Made by a program: the position numbers and the translations under genes. The notes under the pieces are model-generated. The model ran no database searches and was not told where the DNA came from. It saw nothing but the letters and a program-made list of their open reading frames with translations. From Maricaulaceae bacterium EIL42A08 (GTDB taxonomy: Bacteria > Pseudomonadota > Alphaproteobacteria > Caulobacterales > Maricaulaceae), in the NCBI GenBank assembly GCA_024178355.1, contig JAMZNZ010000002.1, forward strand, positions 477,501 to 541,500: a stretch of 64,000 nucleotides of DNA. Reading direction: 5' to 3'. Shown here one piece after another: positions 34,370-44,635 of the stretch. Numbering within the stretch: the first letter of the stretch is position 1; every line of letters starts with the position of its first letter.

Positions 34370-36598
34370 GTGAGTGCGCTGGCGACCCCGTCCGCGCCCA
34401 ACTCTCCCGCCGACGCCATACCAAGCGCCGACGACCTGGTTGCGCGGGTAAAATCATACCACCCGAAGGCCGACGAGGATCTGCTTCGCAGAGCCTATGA
34501 TTTTACGCGCGACGCCCATGAAGGACAGACGCGTCACTCCGGTGCACCGTATTACGGGCATACGGTCGAGGTTGCGCTCCTGCTGGCAGACCTGCGGCTT
34601 GATGTGGCCACGATCTGTACCGGGCTTCTCCACGATACGGTGGAAGATACTGACGCCACGCTGAACGATATTGAGCGTGAGTTCGGGGCCGATGTGGCCC
34701 AGCTGGTCGATGGCGTGACCAAGCTTGGTCAGATGAATTTGCGCTCCAAGCGCACCAAGCAGGCTGAAAACCTTCAAAAGCTGGTCGTCGCGATTACCCG
34801 CGACGTTCGTGTGCTGCTGGTCAAGCTGTGCGACCGCTTGCACAACATGCGTACGCTTCACTTTGTGCCCAAGCAGGACAAGCGGGAGCGGATTGCCCGC
34901 GAGACCCTGGAAATCTATGCGCCGCTGGCCCGTCGTATTGGTGTGAACCGGGTCTGTGTCGAGCTGGAAGACCTGGCGTTCTTCAATCTCAATCCACCTG
35001 CCTACCAATCCATCACGAAGCGGCTGTCAGATCTGCGCCATTTGCGCAGCAATGAGGTTGCAGAGGTCTCCGCCAGCCTGTCCCAGGAGCTGGTCGATTC
35101 AGGGCTTGAGGCCCGGGTGTTTGGTCGTGAGAAGCGACCCTATTCAATCTGGCGCAAGCTTGAGAAGAAGGGCGTCGGTTTTGAGGATATCGCAGATATC
35201 TACGCCTTCCGTGTCCTCGTGGAAGACCCTACCGACTGCTACCGCGTACTGGGCGTGATCCACCAGCGCTGGCGCTGCGTGCCGGAGCGTTTCCGCGATT
35301 ATATTTCGGTGCCGAAGCCCAACAACTATCGCTCGCTTCACACCACCATTATTGGTCCGAGCAATCTGCGTGTTGAGCTCCAGATCCGCACTGAAGAGAT
35401 GGAGCGTATTGCAGAAGACGGCGTGGCCGCGCACTGGCGCTACAAGTCGGGCAGTTATGCGTTTGACGCCAAATCTGCAGCTGATGCGGGCGGTGATCCG
35501 GTGGAGCGCCTGCGACCCCTGATGGAGATCCTGAACCAGGGCGGCGATCCGGATGAATTTCTGGAACATGCCAAGCTGGAGATGTTCGCCAACGAGGTTT
35601 ACGCCTTCACCCCGAAGGGCGATCTGATTGCGCTTCCCGGCGGAGCAACGCCGCTGGATTTTGCCTACGCGCTCCATACCGAGCTTGGGCACACCGCCAT
35701 TGGCGCGAAGATCAACGGGCGTGATCGCCCGCTGCGTACGCGCCTGTCCAATGGCGACGTGGTCCAGATCATCAAGGGCGGCGAACGTCATCCGCCTGCT
35801 GGTTGGGAGGACCTGGTCATTACCGGTCGTGCCCGTGCGGCTATCCGCAAGCTGATCCGGTCTTCTGAGACCGAGGAGTTTGAACGCATCGGCAAGGTCA
35901 TCGCCGAGCATGCCTTCCTGCGCGAAGGCAAAGTCTTCCGTGAGAATATGCTGGAGGATGCTCTCAAGCGTCTCGATGTTGAAGATGCTGACGCCCTCTA
36001 TCAGGCGCTTGGACGTGGTCAGATCGGCTCAGGCGAGCTGTTTGAGGCCGTGTTCCCGGGAATGAAGGAAATGCGGGGCAAGCGTCCGCAGGACCGTGAG
36101 CGCATCGAGGACGAGCAGGGGCGCCTGTATGTTCATGGCCGCGGCCTGACACCGGGCATCGGGCTCCATTTCGCCAGTTGCTGTTCGCCGATGCCAGGAG
36201 ATCGCATTGTCGGTGTGCTGGACCCCGGCAAAGGCGTTCAGGTGCACGTGATCGACTGTGAGGTCCTCGCTACCCACGAGGATGAGGAAAGCCTGGAAAA
36301 CTGGATCGACCTGAAATGGACGCCGGAAACTGATAACGCGGTGTCGGTTGGCCGCATCCACGCCACGGTTCGCAACGAACCGGGTGTCCTGGCAGAGATG
36401 GCGGGCATTGTCGGCGAGGCAGGGGGTAATATCTCCGACGTTAAGACGCTGGAGCGGACAACGGACTTTTTCACCATGTATTTTGACGTTGAGGTTTTCG
36501 ACGCCAAACACCTGCTGAACATCATTGCCGCGCTGAAAACCAGTGATCGCGTTGTTGCTGCCGAGCGTGCCCGTGCATCCGGTGAAGACGAAGACTAG
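34370..36598 (+). CDS. Bifunctional (p)ppGpp synthetase/hydrolase
   Basis: A 742-residue Rel/SpoT stringent-response enzyme. The HD hydrolase (about 40-200) keeps His64 and the His88-Asp89 pair of LLHDTVED. The synthetase domain (about 240-350) has REKRPYSIWRKL and the PNNYRSLHT segment. TGS (from about 410, VYAFTPKGDLIALP) and a C-terminal ACT domain follow. Both active sites appear intact, as is usual for the single long RSH protein in Alphaproteobacteria. The start is GTG three bases after rpoZ, with no clear ribosome-binding site, so coupling to rpoZ translation is likely. Confidence 0.94.
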   Translation: MSALATPSAPNSPADAIPSADDLVARVKSYHPKADEDLLRRAYDFTRDAHEGQTRHSGAPYYGHTVEVALLLADLRLDVATICTGLLHDTVEDTDATLNDIEREFGADVAQLVDGVTKLGQMNLRSKRTKQAENLQKLVVAITRDVRVLLVKLCDRLHNMRTLHFVPKQDKRERIARETLEIYAPLARRIGVNRVCVELEDLAFFNLNPPAYQSITKRLSDLRHLRSNEVAEVSASLSQELVDSGLEARVFGREKRPYSIWRKLEKKGVGFEDIADIYAFRVLVEDPTDCYRVLGVIHQRWRCVPERFRDYISVPKPNNYRSLHTTIIGPSNLRVELQIRTEEMERIAEDGVAAHWRYKSGSYAFDAKSAADAGGDPVERLRPLMEILNQGGDPDEFLEHAKLEMFANEVYAFTPKGDLIALPGGATPLDFAYALHTELGHTAIGAKINGRDRPLRTRLSNGDVVQIIKGGERHPPAGWEDLVITGRARAAIRKLIRSSETEEFERIGKVIAEHAFLREGKVFRENMLEDALKRLDVEDADALYQALGRGQIGSGELFEAVFPGMKEMRGKRPQDRERIEDEQGRLYVHGRGLTPGIGLHFASCCSPMPGDRIVGVLDPGKGVQVHVIDCEVLATHEDEESLENWIDLKWTPETDNAVSVGRIHATVRNEPGVLAEMAGIVGEAGGNISDVKTLERTTDFFTMYFDVEVFDAKHLLNIIAALKTSDRVVAAERARASGEDED

Positions 36599-36625
36599 GC
36601 ACTGATTTTTTTTGAGGGATTTGCC

Positions 36626-37210
36626 ATGACCGTTGATGAAGTCCTTGCCGAGTTCAGGCAGGCCGGAGCCTTGCTTGAAGGCCATTTCATTCTGTCGTCC
36701 GGGCTGCGCAGCCCTGTATTCTTGCAAAAAGCGCTTGTCTTTCGCGATGGTGCGCGAACCGAGCGGCTCTGCGCTGCATTGGCGGCAAAAATCAACGAGA
36801 GTGGGGCGGGGCCGTTTACCGCGATCGTGTCGCCAGCCATGGGCGGGATTATTCCAGGCTATGAAACGGCTAAACAGCTGGGTCTGCCTTTCATGTTTGT
36901 CGAGCGTGAGAATGGTGAATTTGCCTTGCGCCGCGGGTTTGAGCTGACGGCGGCGGATCGTGTTCTGGTGATTGAAGACATTGTCACCACGGGGCTTTCG
37001 TCCCGTGAATGCATCACCGCGATTGAAGCGACCGGTGCGAAGGTTGTCGCTGAAGGCTGCCTGGTGGATCGCTCCGGCGGACGCGCTGATGTCGGCGTAC
37101 CGCTCACAGCACTCGCAACGGTTGATTTCCCGGCCTATCCGGCGGACCAGCTTCCTGAAGAGCTTGAGCGCATCCCGGCTGTGAAACCGGGCAGTCGGGG
37201 TCTCGCCTAA
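36626..37210 (+). CDS. pyrE: Orotate phosphoribosyltransferase
   Basis: A 194-residue enzyme making OMP from orotate and PRPP in pyrimidine synthesis. [14 protein letters not shown] is the PRPP-binding motif, and [11 protein letters not shown] forms the catalytic loop. GAGGG precedes the ATG by seven bases. A run of eight Ts lies just upstream of that site. Its stop overlaps the pdxJ start (TAATG). Confidence 0.94.
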   Translation: MTVDEVLAEFRQAGALLEGHFILSSGLRSPVFLQKALVFRDGARTERLCAALAAKINESGAGPFTAIVSPAMGGIIPGYETAKQLGLPFMFVERENGEFALRRGFELTAADRVLVIEDIVTTGLSSRECITAIEATGAKVVAEGCLVDRSGGRADVGVPLTALATVDFPAYPADQLPEELERIPAVKPGSRGLA

Positions 37211-37965
37211 TGAGTGATCGTCTGCGCCTTGGCCTGAACATTGACCACGTTGCGACCATTCGCAATGCCCGCGGCGGTGCCCATCCTGACCCGGCGCGTG
37301 CAGCGGCGATGGCGGCTGAGGCTGGCGCTGACGGCCTGACCATTCACCTGCGCGAGGACCGCCGGCACATCCGTGATGGGGATCTGGACGCGATCCGACT
37401 GGCTTCGACCTTGCCGATCAATCTTGAGATGGCGGCCACCGAAGAAATGTGCGCGATTGCGACCGCGTTCAAACCGCATGCGGCCTGTATTGTGCCGGAA
37501 AAGCGTGAGGAGCGAACCACCGAGGGCGGGCTCGATGTGGCGGGGCAGCACAATCAGATCGCGCCGATTGTCCGGGCTCTTGCAGAGGCGGGTTCGCGTG
37601 TCTCGCTGTTTATCGAACCGGATCCGGTTCAGATTGCGGTTTCAGAAGTGCTGGGCGCGCCAGTCGTTGAACTCCATACGGGCAAATATGCCGAGCTTTG
37701 GCTGGAGGGTGGCCAGGTTGCTGCGGCTGATGAGCTTGAGAATATCAAGATTGCGGCGCGTGAAGCCCGATCTCGCGGCCTTGAACCGCATGCGGGCCAC
37801 GGCCTGACCTTTGATAACGTGAAGCCCATTGCCGCAATCGCAGAGATCGCAGAGCTCAATATCGGCCACTTCCTGATCGGCGAGGCGATCTTTACCGGGC
37901 TGCCCGCTGCGATCCAGCACATGCGCTCGCTCATGGATGAAGCGCGCCAGGAGCAGGCTGCGTGA
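37210..37965 (+). CDS. pdxJ: Pyridoxine 5'-phosphate synthase
   Basis: A 251-residue barrel enzyme that joins deoxyxylulose phosphate and aminoacetone phosphate to form the vitamin B6 ring. [17 protein letters not shown], the [10 protein letters not shown]-like [14 protein letters not shown] block, [17 protein letters not shown] and HTGKYAE are the family signatures. It is coupled to pyrE by TAATG and to acpS by a GTGA overlap. Confidence 0.96.
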   Translation: MSDRLRLGLNIDHVATIRNARGGAHPDPARAAAMAAEAGADGLTIHLREDRRHIRDGDLDAIRLASTLPINLEMAATEEMCAIATAFKPHAACIVPEKREERTTEGGLDVAGQHNQIAPIVRALAEAGSRVSLFIEPDPVQIAVSEVLGAPVVELHTGKYAELWLEGGQVAAADELENIKIAAREARSRGLEPHAGHGLTFDNVKPIAAIAEIAELNIGHFLIGEAIFTGLPAAIQHMRSLMDEARQEQAA

Positions 37966-38369
37966 TTATCGGCATTGGCTCGGACATCATTGATATCCGC
38001 CGCATCGAGCGGTCGGTAGACCGGTTCGGCGAGCGCTTTCTCAATCGGGTTTTTACCGAGGGCGAGCGCGCCAAGGCTGAAAGCCGACGCCGCAGCATTG
38101 ATACCTATGCCAAACGGTTTGCCGCCAAGGAAGCCTGCGCCAAGGCCCTCGGCACCGGTATTTATCGCGGTGTGACCTGGAAGCAGATTGAGGTCGTCAA
38201 TCTGCAAGGTGGCAAGCCGACGCTTCGGCTGACGGGGGCGGCGGCGGAGCGTCTTGAGGAGCTGACGCCTTCCACGCTGAATACGCTGGTTCATGTCACC
38301 CTGACCGATGATCACCCGTGGGCACAGGCTTTTGTGGTGATCGAGGCGGTTGAGCGTCACCTGATCTGA
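37962..38369 (+). CDS. acpS: Holo-acyl carrier protein synthase
   Basis: A 135-residue phosphopantetheinyl transferase that activates acyl carrier protein. [15 protein letters not shown] holds the first metal aspartate, and [14 protein letters not shown] the glutamate and lysine of the active site. The start is GTG overlapping the pdxJ stop; the stop shares a base with the lepB start (TGATG). The position between pdxJ and lepB is standard. Confidence 0.95.
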   Translation: MIIGIGSDIIDIRRIERSVDRFGERFLNRVFTEGERAKAESRRRSIDTYAKRFAAKEACAKALGTGIYRGVTWKQIEVVNLQGGKPTLRLTGAAAERLEELTPSTLNTLVHVTLTDDHPWAQAFVVIEAVERHLI

Positions 38370-39166
38370 TGGGTGACGACACGCGCAAAACGGCCCGTCG
38401 CCGACGCCTGATCCGTCGGTTGAGGCGTGTACGTGAGGGCGAAAGCCTGGTCCTGACCATCGCCGGTGCAATCCTGCTGGCGGTCGCTGTGCGCACGCTG
38501 TTATTTCAGCCTTTCCACATCCCGACCGAATCCATGCGCCCCACGCTGGAGAGCGGTGATTATGTGATCGCGTCTAAATGGAGCTATGGCTACTCGCGCT
38601 TTTCACTGCCCTTCGCGCCAGACCTCGGCGAGGGGCGGCTGTTCGCGCGAATGCCCGAGCGTGGAGATATCGCGGTTTTTCGGGCACCTCAGACCGGTGC
38701 CGATACCTATATCAAGCGGGTGATCGGGTTGCCCGGCGATCTTGTTGAGGTCCGCGAGGGTGTGATCAGCATCAATGGGGAACCGATTCCACGCGGCCTT
38801 GTCGGCGACGATCAACAGATTGACGAAGAGGGCAACCTGGTGCGCTACGGGCGTTATGAGGAAATTCTGTCAGGTGGGACGGGCTATGCAGTTCTGGATC
38901 GGGGGCCGGGTGATCTTGATACCTTTGGCCCTCGCGTCGTTCCGGACGGCCATCTCTTCGTTCTGGGCGATAACCGTGATGAATCACGGGACAGCCGGGT
39001 CCCGCCGCCCATCGGGCCCGGCTTTGTTCCCGCTGACAATCTGATTGGGCGGGCCGAAATCGTTCTGGTTTCGGCTACGCCAAGCTTTGATATCTTGAAG
39101 CCTTGGACCTGGTGGCATTTGCGTCAACAGCGCTTCTGGCTGTCCCTTGATCCCGACCCCGCCTAA
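38369..39166 (+). CDS. lepB: Signal peptidase I
   Basis: A 265-residue membrane protease that removes signal peptides. A basic N-terminus and one membrane helix (about 28-46) anchor it; the nucleophile Ser55 is in PTESMRPTLESGDYV and the general base Lys116 in TYIKRVIGLPGD. LGDNRDESRDSR is box E. It is coupled to acpS by one shared base. An insertion between the catalytic lysine and box E is typical of Gram-negative enzymes. Confidence 0.95.
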   Translation: MGDDTRKTARRRRLIRRLRRVREGESLVLTIAGAILLAVAVRTLLFQPFHIPTESMRPTLESGDYVIASKWSYGYSRFSLPFAPDLGEGRLFARMPERGDIAVFRAPQTGADTYIKRVIGLPGDLVEVREGVISINGEPIPRGLVGDDQQIDEEGNLVRYGRYEEILSGGTGYAVLDRGPGDLDTFGPRVVPDGHLFVLGDNRDESRDSRVPPPIGPGFVPADNLIGRAEIVLVSATPSFDILKPWTWWHLRQQRFWLSLDPDPA

Positions 39167-39176
39167 AAGACCCGCC

Positions 39177-39863
39177 ATGAGTGACCGAATAACTGCCTTC
39201 GAAGCCCGCATCGGGCTCAAGTTCAAAGATCAGGCCCTGCTTGAGCGGGCCTTGACCCATGCCAGTCATGGCGATGGTCGCTCGCGTGCACAGTCCAATG
39301 AGCGGCTGGAGTTTCTCGGTGACAGAGTTCTCGGGCTGATGGCGGCAAGCTGGCTGCATCGCAGCTTTAGTGAACTGGACGAGGGCGGGCTTGCCCATCG
39401 CCTGAATGCGCTTGTGAACAAGTCGGCTTGTGCTCGTGCAGCGCGGCGTTGCGATCTGGGTGAGGCGCTACGCCTCTCACCAGCTGAAGACCGCCTGGGT
39501 GGGCGCAACAAGGACTCGATCCTGGCAGATGCCTGTGAAGCGGTGATCGGCGCGCTTTTTCTTGATGGCGGGCTGGACGCAGCACAGGCCTTTTTCGATC
39601 AGGTCTGGGCAGAAGAGCTGTCGGGTTTGACCAAGCGCCCAAAGGACGCCAAGTCCAGCCTTCAGGAATGGGCGGCGTCCAAAGGTCATGGCTCACCCGT
39701 TTATGAGACACTCGGCAAAAAAGGTCCGGAGCACCGACCGGTATTCGAAGTTTCGGTAACCGTTGAGGGTGCAGGTACGGCTGTGGGTGAGGGCGGCTCC
39801 AAACAGGCAGCCCAACGCGCGGCCGCACAAATACTTTTAGATCAGGAGGCCAGGGATGGCTGA
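39177..39863 (+). CDS. rnc: Ribonuclease III
   Basis: A 228-residue double-strand-specific endoribonuclease that matures rRNA. Glu45 and Asp49 in NERLEFLGDRVLGL and the later DACEAVIGALFLDGG supply metal ligands. A double-stranded RNA-binding domain starts near residue 155 and ends with KQAAQRAAAQIL. The ATG at 39177 is chosen over 39147 because the longer form adds residues overlapping the lepB end. It overlaps era by eight bases, the usual rnc-era pairing. Confidence 0.95.
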   Translation: MSDRITAFEARIGLKFKDQALLERALTHASHGDGRSRAQSNERLEFLGDRVLGLMAASWLHRSFSELDEGGLAHRLNALVNKSACARAARRCDLGEALRLSPAEDRLGGRNKDSILADACEAVIGALFLDGGLDAAQAFFDQVWAEELSGLTKRPKDAKSSLQEWAASKGHGSPVYETLGKKGPEHRPVFEVSVTVEGAGTAVGEGGSKQAAQRAAAQILLDQEARDG

Positions 39864-40773
39864 CGCCACACGGGCCGGATTTGCGGCCATTATCGGAGCG
39901 CCTAACGCGGGCAAGTCTACGCTGGTCAACGCGCTCGTCGGCCGGAAGGTCTCCATCGTCACGCCCAAGGTTCAGACCACGCGCTTTCAGGTGCGCGGCG
40001 TGATGCTGCACGGCCAGACGCAGATCGTTCTGGTCGACACCCCCGGCGTGTTCGCGCCGCGTCGCCGACTGGACCGCGCCATGGTCGCAGCAGCCTGGGA
40101 CGGGGCCACGGAAGCTGACACGATTGTCCACGTTGTTGACGCGGCGGCTCAGCTGAATGAGCAGACCCGCACCGTTCAGGATGTGGAGCGCGTAATCGAA
40201 GGTCTGCGCACCCACAATGCCAAGGCCATTCTGGTCCTCAACAAGATTGATCTGATCAAGCGCGAGGACTTGCTCGCGCTGTCCCAAAAGCTCCATGAGA
40301 CCGGTGTTTACAGCGATGTCTTCATGATCTCGGCGGCCAAGGGTGATCATATCGATGACCTGGGTGTTGAGCTTGCCAAGGCGATGCCGGAAAGCCCGTG
40401 GCTTTATCCCGAAGACCAGATTGCTGACCTGTCTGAGCGCTTGCTGGCGGCTGAAGTCACGCGCGAGAAGCTCTATCTTCGCGTCCATGACGAGCTGCCC
40501 TATGCGCTGACGGTGGAGACCGAAAGCTGGAAAGCCATGAAAGATGGCTCGGTTCGCATTGAACAAGTCATTTTTGTCGAACGCGAAGGTCACAAGCCGA
40601 TCATTCTGGGCAAGGGCGGGCGCACCGTGAAATGGGTGGGTGAAGCGGCGCGCAAGGAGCTGGAAATCGAGCTTGGTCGCCGCGTGCATCTCTTCCTGTT
40701 CGTGAAGGTCCGCCCGAACTGGGGCGAAGATCGCGCGCGCTATTCGGCCATGGGTCTGGACTTCGACGTCTGA
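39856..40773 (+). CDS. era: GTPase Era
   Basis: A 305-residue GTPase that aids 16S rRNA maturation and 30S assembly. The P-loop GAPNAGKST, the switch II DTPG and NKID motifs are complete, and the C-terminal KH domain includes VEREGHKPIILGKGGRTVKWVG, the RNA-binding loop. It overlaps rnc by eight bases and recO by one (TGATG). Confidence 0.97.
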   Translation: MADATRAGFAAIIGAPNAGKSTLVNALVGRKVSIVTPKVQTTRFQVRGVMLHGQTQIVLVDTPGVFAPRRRLDRAMVAAAWDGATEADTIVHVVDAAAQLNEQTRTVQDVERVIEGLRTHNAKAILVLNKIDLIKREDLLALSQKLHETGVYSDVFMISAAKGDHIDDLGVELAKAMPESPWLYPEDQIADLSERLLAAEVTREKLYLRVHDELPYALTVETESWKAMKDGSVRIEQVIFVEREGHKPIILGKGGRTVKWVGEAARKELEIELGRRVHLFLFVKVRPNWGEDRARYSAMGLDFDV

Positions 40774-41501
40774 TGGAGTGGAGCGGACCAGGGCGGATCA
40801 TCGCCGTGCGTCCCCACGGTGAAACCAGCGCGGTTGTTGAAGCGCTGACCCCGGACCATGGTCGCCATGCAGGTCTGGTCCGCGGGGGACGGTCCCGCAC
40901 CATGCGTCCGATTCTTCAGCCCGGTAATCGTGTAAGCCTGACCTGGCGCGCGCGGCTGGATGAGCATTTGGGAGCCTATCAGGTCGAGCCTGATGATCTG
41001 TCCGCCGGTCAGCTCATGGAGGACCGGCTAGCGCTCTCAGGTCTGAATGCGGCCTGCGCCATGGCGAGCCTCTGCCTGCCGGAGCGAGAAACCCACACTG
41101 CGGTCTATGATGCGTTTGAGGTTTTGATCTCCGCCCTAGAGGATCCAGACCTGTGGCCTGCAATCTATGTTCGCTGGGAAGGTGGATTGCTGGCTGATCT
41201 GGGCTATGGGCTGGATCTAAAGCGATGCGCCGCCACCGGCGCCACAAGCGACCTGGCCTATGTCAGCCCTAAATCTGGCCGTGCCGTCTGTGCTGAAGCT
41301 GGCGAGCCCTACAAAGACCGCATGCTGAAACTGCCCGCTTTCATGCGCGGCGAGCCTTGGCTGGAGCCCGGCGATGTGGAAGCCGGGCTGAAGCTGACAG
41401 CCTATTTCATAGAACGTCGTGTTCTGTGGCCTGCCGATCGTCAGCTCCCGGAGGCTCGGGCCCGGATGGTGGAGCGGCTGCAGGACGCGGACTGTCTTTG
41501 A
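40773..41501 (+). CDS. recO: DNA repair protein RecO
   Basis: A 242-residue protein that loads RecA with RecF and RecR in gap repair. The N-terminal OB fold begins with IIAVRPHGETSAVVEALTPDHG and GLVRGGRS, followed by helical repeats and a cysteine-containing segment (CAATGATSDLAYV), less Cys-rich than zinc-binding RecO forms. It is the last gene of the dapA-to-recO run before a repeat element. Confidence 0.93.
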   Translation: MEWSGPGRIIAVRPHGETSAVVEALTPDHGRHAGLVRGGRSRTMRPILQPGNRVSLTWRARLDEHLGAYQVEPDDLSAGQLMEDRLALSGLNAACAMASLCLPERETHTAVYDAFEVLISALEDPDLWPAIYVRWEGGLLADLGYGLDLKRCAATGATSDLAYVSPKSGRAVCAEAGEPYKDRMLKLPAFMRGEPWLEPGDVEAGLKLTAYFIERRVLWPADRQLPEARARMVERLQDADCL

Positions 41502-41508
41502 GCTTTAT

Positions 41509-41604
41509 TGTCATTACCCGGCTTGTCCGGGTAACCCGTTCTGTGACCTTTCGTTTTATGGCGACCAACCAGCATGGGTCCCCCGAACAAGTCGGGGGAT
41601 GACA
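41509..41604. repeat. REP/MITE-like element with paired hairpins
   Basis: Ends TGTCAT and ATGACA bound a 96-base unit. The left part forms TTACCCGG-CTTGT-CCGGGTAA (41514-41534), the right part CCCCCGA-ACAAG-TCGGGGG (41580-41598), and the two 29-base ends are also inverted copies of each other with a few changes. Similar CTTGT-loop palindromes are scattered in alphaproteobacterial genomes. It follows the recO stop and may end transcription. I see only one copy in the window. Confidence 0.65.
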
Positions 41605-41720
41605 ACCTCTTTGACTAACTGGAAGCTCCCTAAAGCCAGCTGTGGATAGGCTGACAGCTTCACGCCACATGAACCCCACTCTCGTCCTATACTCGTTGTT
41701 CAACGAATCATGAGGCGACC

Positions 41721-43961
41721 ATGGGTGAGCAGTTTCCCGGCGACGGTGGACGGATTTTCGAGGAGAGCTTTGAGAACGCGCTGTCCTCGCGCTACCTGGC
41801 CTATGCCCTGTCCACGATTACCCAGCGCGCGCTTCCCGATGCTCGTGATGGCTTAAAGCCGGTTCACCGGCGCTTGCTCTATGCCATGCGCCTTTTGAAG
41901 CTGGACCCGGAAGCGGCGTTCAAGAAATCGGCCCGCGTCGTCGGTGACGTTATCGGTCGCTTCCACCCCCATGGCGACCAGGCGGTGTATGAAGCGCTTG
42001 TGCGTCTGGCGCAGGACTTCGCGTCCCGCTATCCGCTCGTTGAGGGGCAGGGCAATTTCGGCAATGTGGACGGCGATGGTGCGGCGGCGATGCGTTATAC
42101 CGAGGCGCGCCTGACCGAAGCGGCCCGCCTGATCCTGCTTGATTACGACAATGGCGCGGTGGATTTCCGCGATACCTATGACGGTGAGGATTCTGAGCCC
42201 ATCGTCCTGCCCTCGGCCTTCCCGAACCTGCTGGCCAACGGCTCCGCCGGTATCGCCGTGGGTATGGCAACAAACATTCCGCCCCATAACGCGGCTGAAC
42301 TGTGTGACGCGGCACGCCACCTGATCAAGACGCCGGCGGCGCGCACTGAAACGCTTTTGAATTATGTGGAAGGTCCGGACTTTCCCACCGGCGGGATTTG
42401 CGTTGAACCGCGCGAATCCATGCTAGAAGCCTATGAAACCGGGCGAGGGGGCTTTCGCCTGCGGGCTCGCTGGGAGAAGGAAGACCTTGGCCGCGGCCAG
42501 TGGCGGATCATCGTCACAGAGATCCCGTACCTGGTTCAAAAGGCGAAGCTGATTGAGCGCATCGCGGCGCTGATGGAAGCTAAAAAGCTGCCTCTGCTTG
42601 GCGACGTCATGGACGAAAGCGCCGAGGATGTGCGCCTGGTGCTGGAGCCCAAGAGCCGCACGATCGATCCAGAGCTTTTGATGGAGTCGGTGTTCAAGGT
42701 CACAGACCTTGAGACGCGCTTTGCAATGAACCTCAACGTTCTCGATCCCAAGGGTGCACCTCGCGTCGTGGGTCTTCGCGAGGCGCTGCAGATCTGGCTC
42801 GATCACCGCCGTGTGGTCGTCACGCGCCGGGCCCAGAAGCGTCTTGAGCAGGTGGAAGACCGACTGGAAGTTCTGGCTGGTTATCTGGTCGCTTATCTGA
42901 ATATCGACGAAGTCATCCGGATCATCCGCTTTGAGGATCACCCGAAGGCCAAGCTGATCGAGACATTCTCGCTGACCGAGCGCCAGGCCGAAGCCATTCT
43001 CAACATGCGCCTGCGCTCTTTGCGCAAGCTCGAAGAGATGGAAATCAAGGGCGAGGAAGAGCGCCTGCAGGCTGAACGCGCCGAGCTGACCTCGCTCATC
43101 GAGAACGAAGACGTCCAGTGGGCGAAGGTCGACGAGGAAATCCAGGCGGTCAAAAAGACATTTGCCAAGACAACCGATCTGGGTGCGCGTCGCACGACAT
43201 TTGCCGATGCCCCGGCGGCTGATCTGGCCGATGCGGTGGAAGAAGCCCTGATCGCGCGTGAGCCGGTGACGGTTGTCCTGTCAAAGATGGGCTGGATTCG
43301 CGCCCTCAAAGGCCATGTGGATGACACCTCCGGCATCAAGCACAAGGATGGTGACGAGACCGCCTTTGCCGTGAAGGCTGAGACCACGGACAAGCTGATG
43401 CTCTACGCCACTGATGGCCGGGTCTTTACCCTCGATGCAGCCAAGCTGCCCGGTGGGCGCGGCTTTGGTGAGCCGGTCCGCCTGATGATCGATCTGGATG
43501 AAGCCGCCGACCCGATCGCGCTCATGAAATACGACGCCCAACGCAAGCTGTTGCTGGCTCAGTCATCGGGGCATGGCTTCATCGCGGCGGAGAAAGACCT
43601 GCCCGCGAGCAAGCGTGCCGGTCGTCAGGTCCTGAATGTTCAGGCCGGTGAAAAGATGATCCGCGTTCTTCCCGCCAGCGGCGACAAGATCGCGGTGCTG
43701 GGCAAGAACAAGAAGCTGCTTGTCTTCCCGGTGAGCGAAATCCCGGAAATGAGCCGCGGCAAGGGCGTTCGCCTGATGGGCGGCAAGGGCGGTGAGGTGG
43801 CCGATATCGCCATCTTCCATGCTGCCGACGGGCTTGTGCGCATAGACCCGGCCGGGCGTCGCCACGAGATTGAAAGCTGGAAGCTTTATGAGGCCAAGCG
43901 CGCTCAGGCCGGTCGCATGGCCCCGAAAGGCTTCTCCAGCCTGAAATTTGACGCACGCTAG
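41721..43961 (+). CDS. parC: DNA topoisomerase IV subunit A
   Basis: A 746-residue type II topoisomerase subunit that decatenates daughter chromosomes with ParE. The breakage-reunion domain includes [40 protein letters not shown] (the quinolone region) and the catalytic tyrosine in [12 protein letters not shown]. The C-terminal beta-pinwheel spans about 490-746, and no GyrA box is evident, supporting ParC over GyrA. parE is not nearby. It starts 220 bases after recO, beyond the repeat element. Confidence 0.95.
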   Translation: MGEQFPGDGGRIFEESFENALSSRYLAYALSTITQRALPDARDGLKPVHRRLLYAMRLLKLDPEAAFKKSARVVGDVIGRFHPHGDQAVYEALVRLAQDFASRYPLVEGQGNFGNVDGDGAAAMRYTEARLTEAARLILLDYDNGAVDFRDTYDGEDSEPIVLPSAFPNLLANGSAGIAVGMATNIPPHNAAELCDAARHLIKTPAARTETLLNYVEGPDFPTGGICVEPRESMLEAYETGRGGFRLRARWEKEDLGRGQWRIIVTEIPYLVQKAKLIERIAALMEAKKLPLLGDVMDESAEDVRLVLEPKSRTIDPELLMESVFKVTDLETRFAMNLNVLDPKGAPRVVGLREALQIWLDHRRVVVTRRAQKRLEQVEDRLEVLAGYLVAYLNIDEVIRIIRFEDHPKAKLIETFSLTERQAEAILNMRLRSLRKLEEMEIKGEEERLQAERAELTSLIENEDVQWAKVDEEIQAVKKTFAKTTDLGARRTTFADAPAADLADAVEEALIAREPVTVVLSKMGWIRALKGHVDDTSGIKHKDGDETAFAVKAETTDKLMLYATDGRVFTLDAAKLPGGRGFGEPVRLMIDLDEAADPIALMKYDAQRKLLLAQSSGHGFIAAEKDLPASKRAGRQVLNVQAGEKMIRVLPASGDKIAVLGKNKKLLVFPVSEIPEMSRGKGVRLMGGKGGEVADIAIFHAADGLVRIDPAGRRHEIESWKLYEAKRAQAGRMAPKGFSSLKFDAR

Positions 43962-44050
43962 ACCCGTTGGCGTCGGGCCCAAAGCCCGGTATCACTGTCA
44001 GGTATTGCGTATTCGTCGCCCCTCGCGGCGCAATCAGGAGCGTGTGAGCT

Positions 44051-44611
44051 ATGGAAATGCTGGTTCTTTTAGGCCTAATCGTGCTGGTCGGTTTTGTGAT
44101 CGTGATGATCTACAACCGCCTGGTGGCTCTGCGGCAGACAACTCGCCAGGCCTGGGGCGACATCGATGTGCAGCTGAAGCAGCGCCATGATCTGGTCCCC
44201 AACCTGGTTGAAACCGTCAAGGGCTATGCCAGCCATGAGAAGGAAACGCTGGAGCGCGTCGTCGCGGCTCGCCAGCAGGCGGTCGATGCAGGCTCTACCA
44301 AGGAGCTGGCCCAGGCTGAGAACATGCTGACCGGCGCGCTGCGCCAGCTGTTTGCGCTGTCTGAGGCCTATCCGGACCTGAAAGCCAACACCAACTTCCT
44401 GTCGCTGCAGAACGAGCTGGCCGATCTTGAAAACAAGATCGCGGCGGCGCGTCGCTTCTTCAACAATGCGGTGGCCGAATACAACACCGCCATCGAGCAA
44501 TTCCCGGCCGTGGTGCTGGCCAACTCCTTCGGCTTTAAACCGGATGAATTCTTCGAGGTGGCCGCCAGCGAGCGCGCGAAGGTTGAAGCTGCCCCGAACG
44601 TGAAGTTCTAG
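44051..44611 (+). CDS. LemA family protein
   Basis: A 186-residue protein with one N-terminal membrane helix (MEMLVLLGLIVLVGFVIVMIY) and a helical body that carries RQAWGDIDVQLKQRHDLVPNLVETVKGY, the family hallmark, and ALSEAYPDLKANTNF. Its cellular role is unsettled. The gene is 24 bases before an M48 protease, a pairing seen widely, so the two probably act together at the membrane. Confidence 0.93.
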   Translation: MEMLVLLGLIVLVGFVIVMIYNRLVALRQTTRQAWGDIDVQLKQRHDLVPNLVETVKGYASHEKETLERVVAARQQAVDAGSTKELAQAENMLTGALRQLFALSEAYPDLKANTNFLSLQNELADLENKIAAARRFFNNAVAEYNTAIEQFPAVVLANSFGFKPDEFFEVAASERAKVEAAPNVKF

Positions 44612-44635
44612 GCTGAACCGAAAAGGAGCGTTGCC

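Noticed and set aside
39367-40689. 440-residue minus-strand frame across rnc and era
   Set aside because: It is antisense to two well-defined conserved genes, and has no recognisable motif or ribosome-binding site.
41357-41649. Small plus-strand frames across the recO end and repeat element
   Set aside because: They read through the hairpin repeat and have no start signals or domain.
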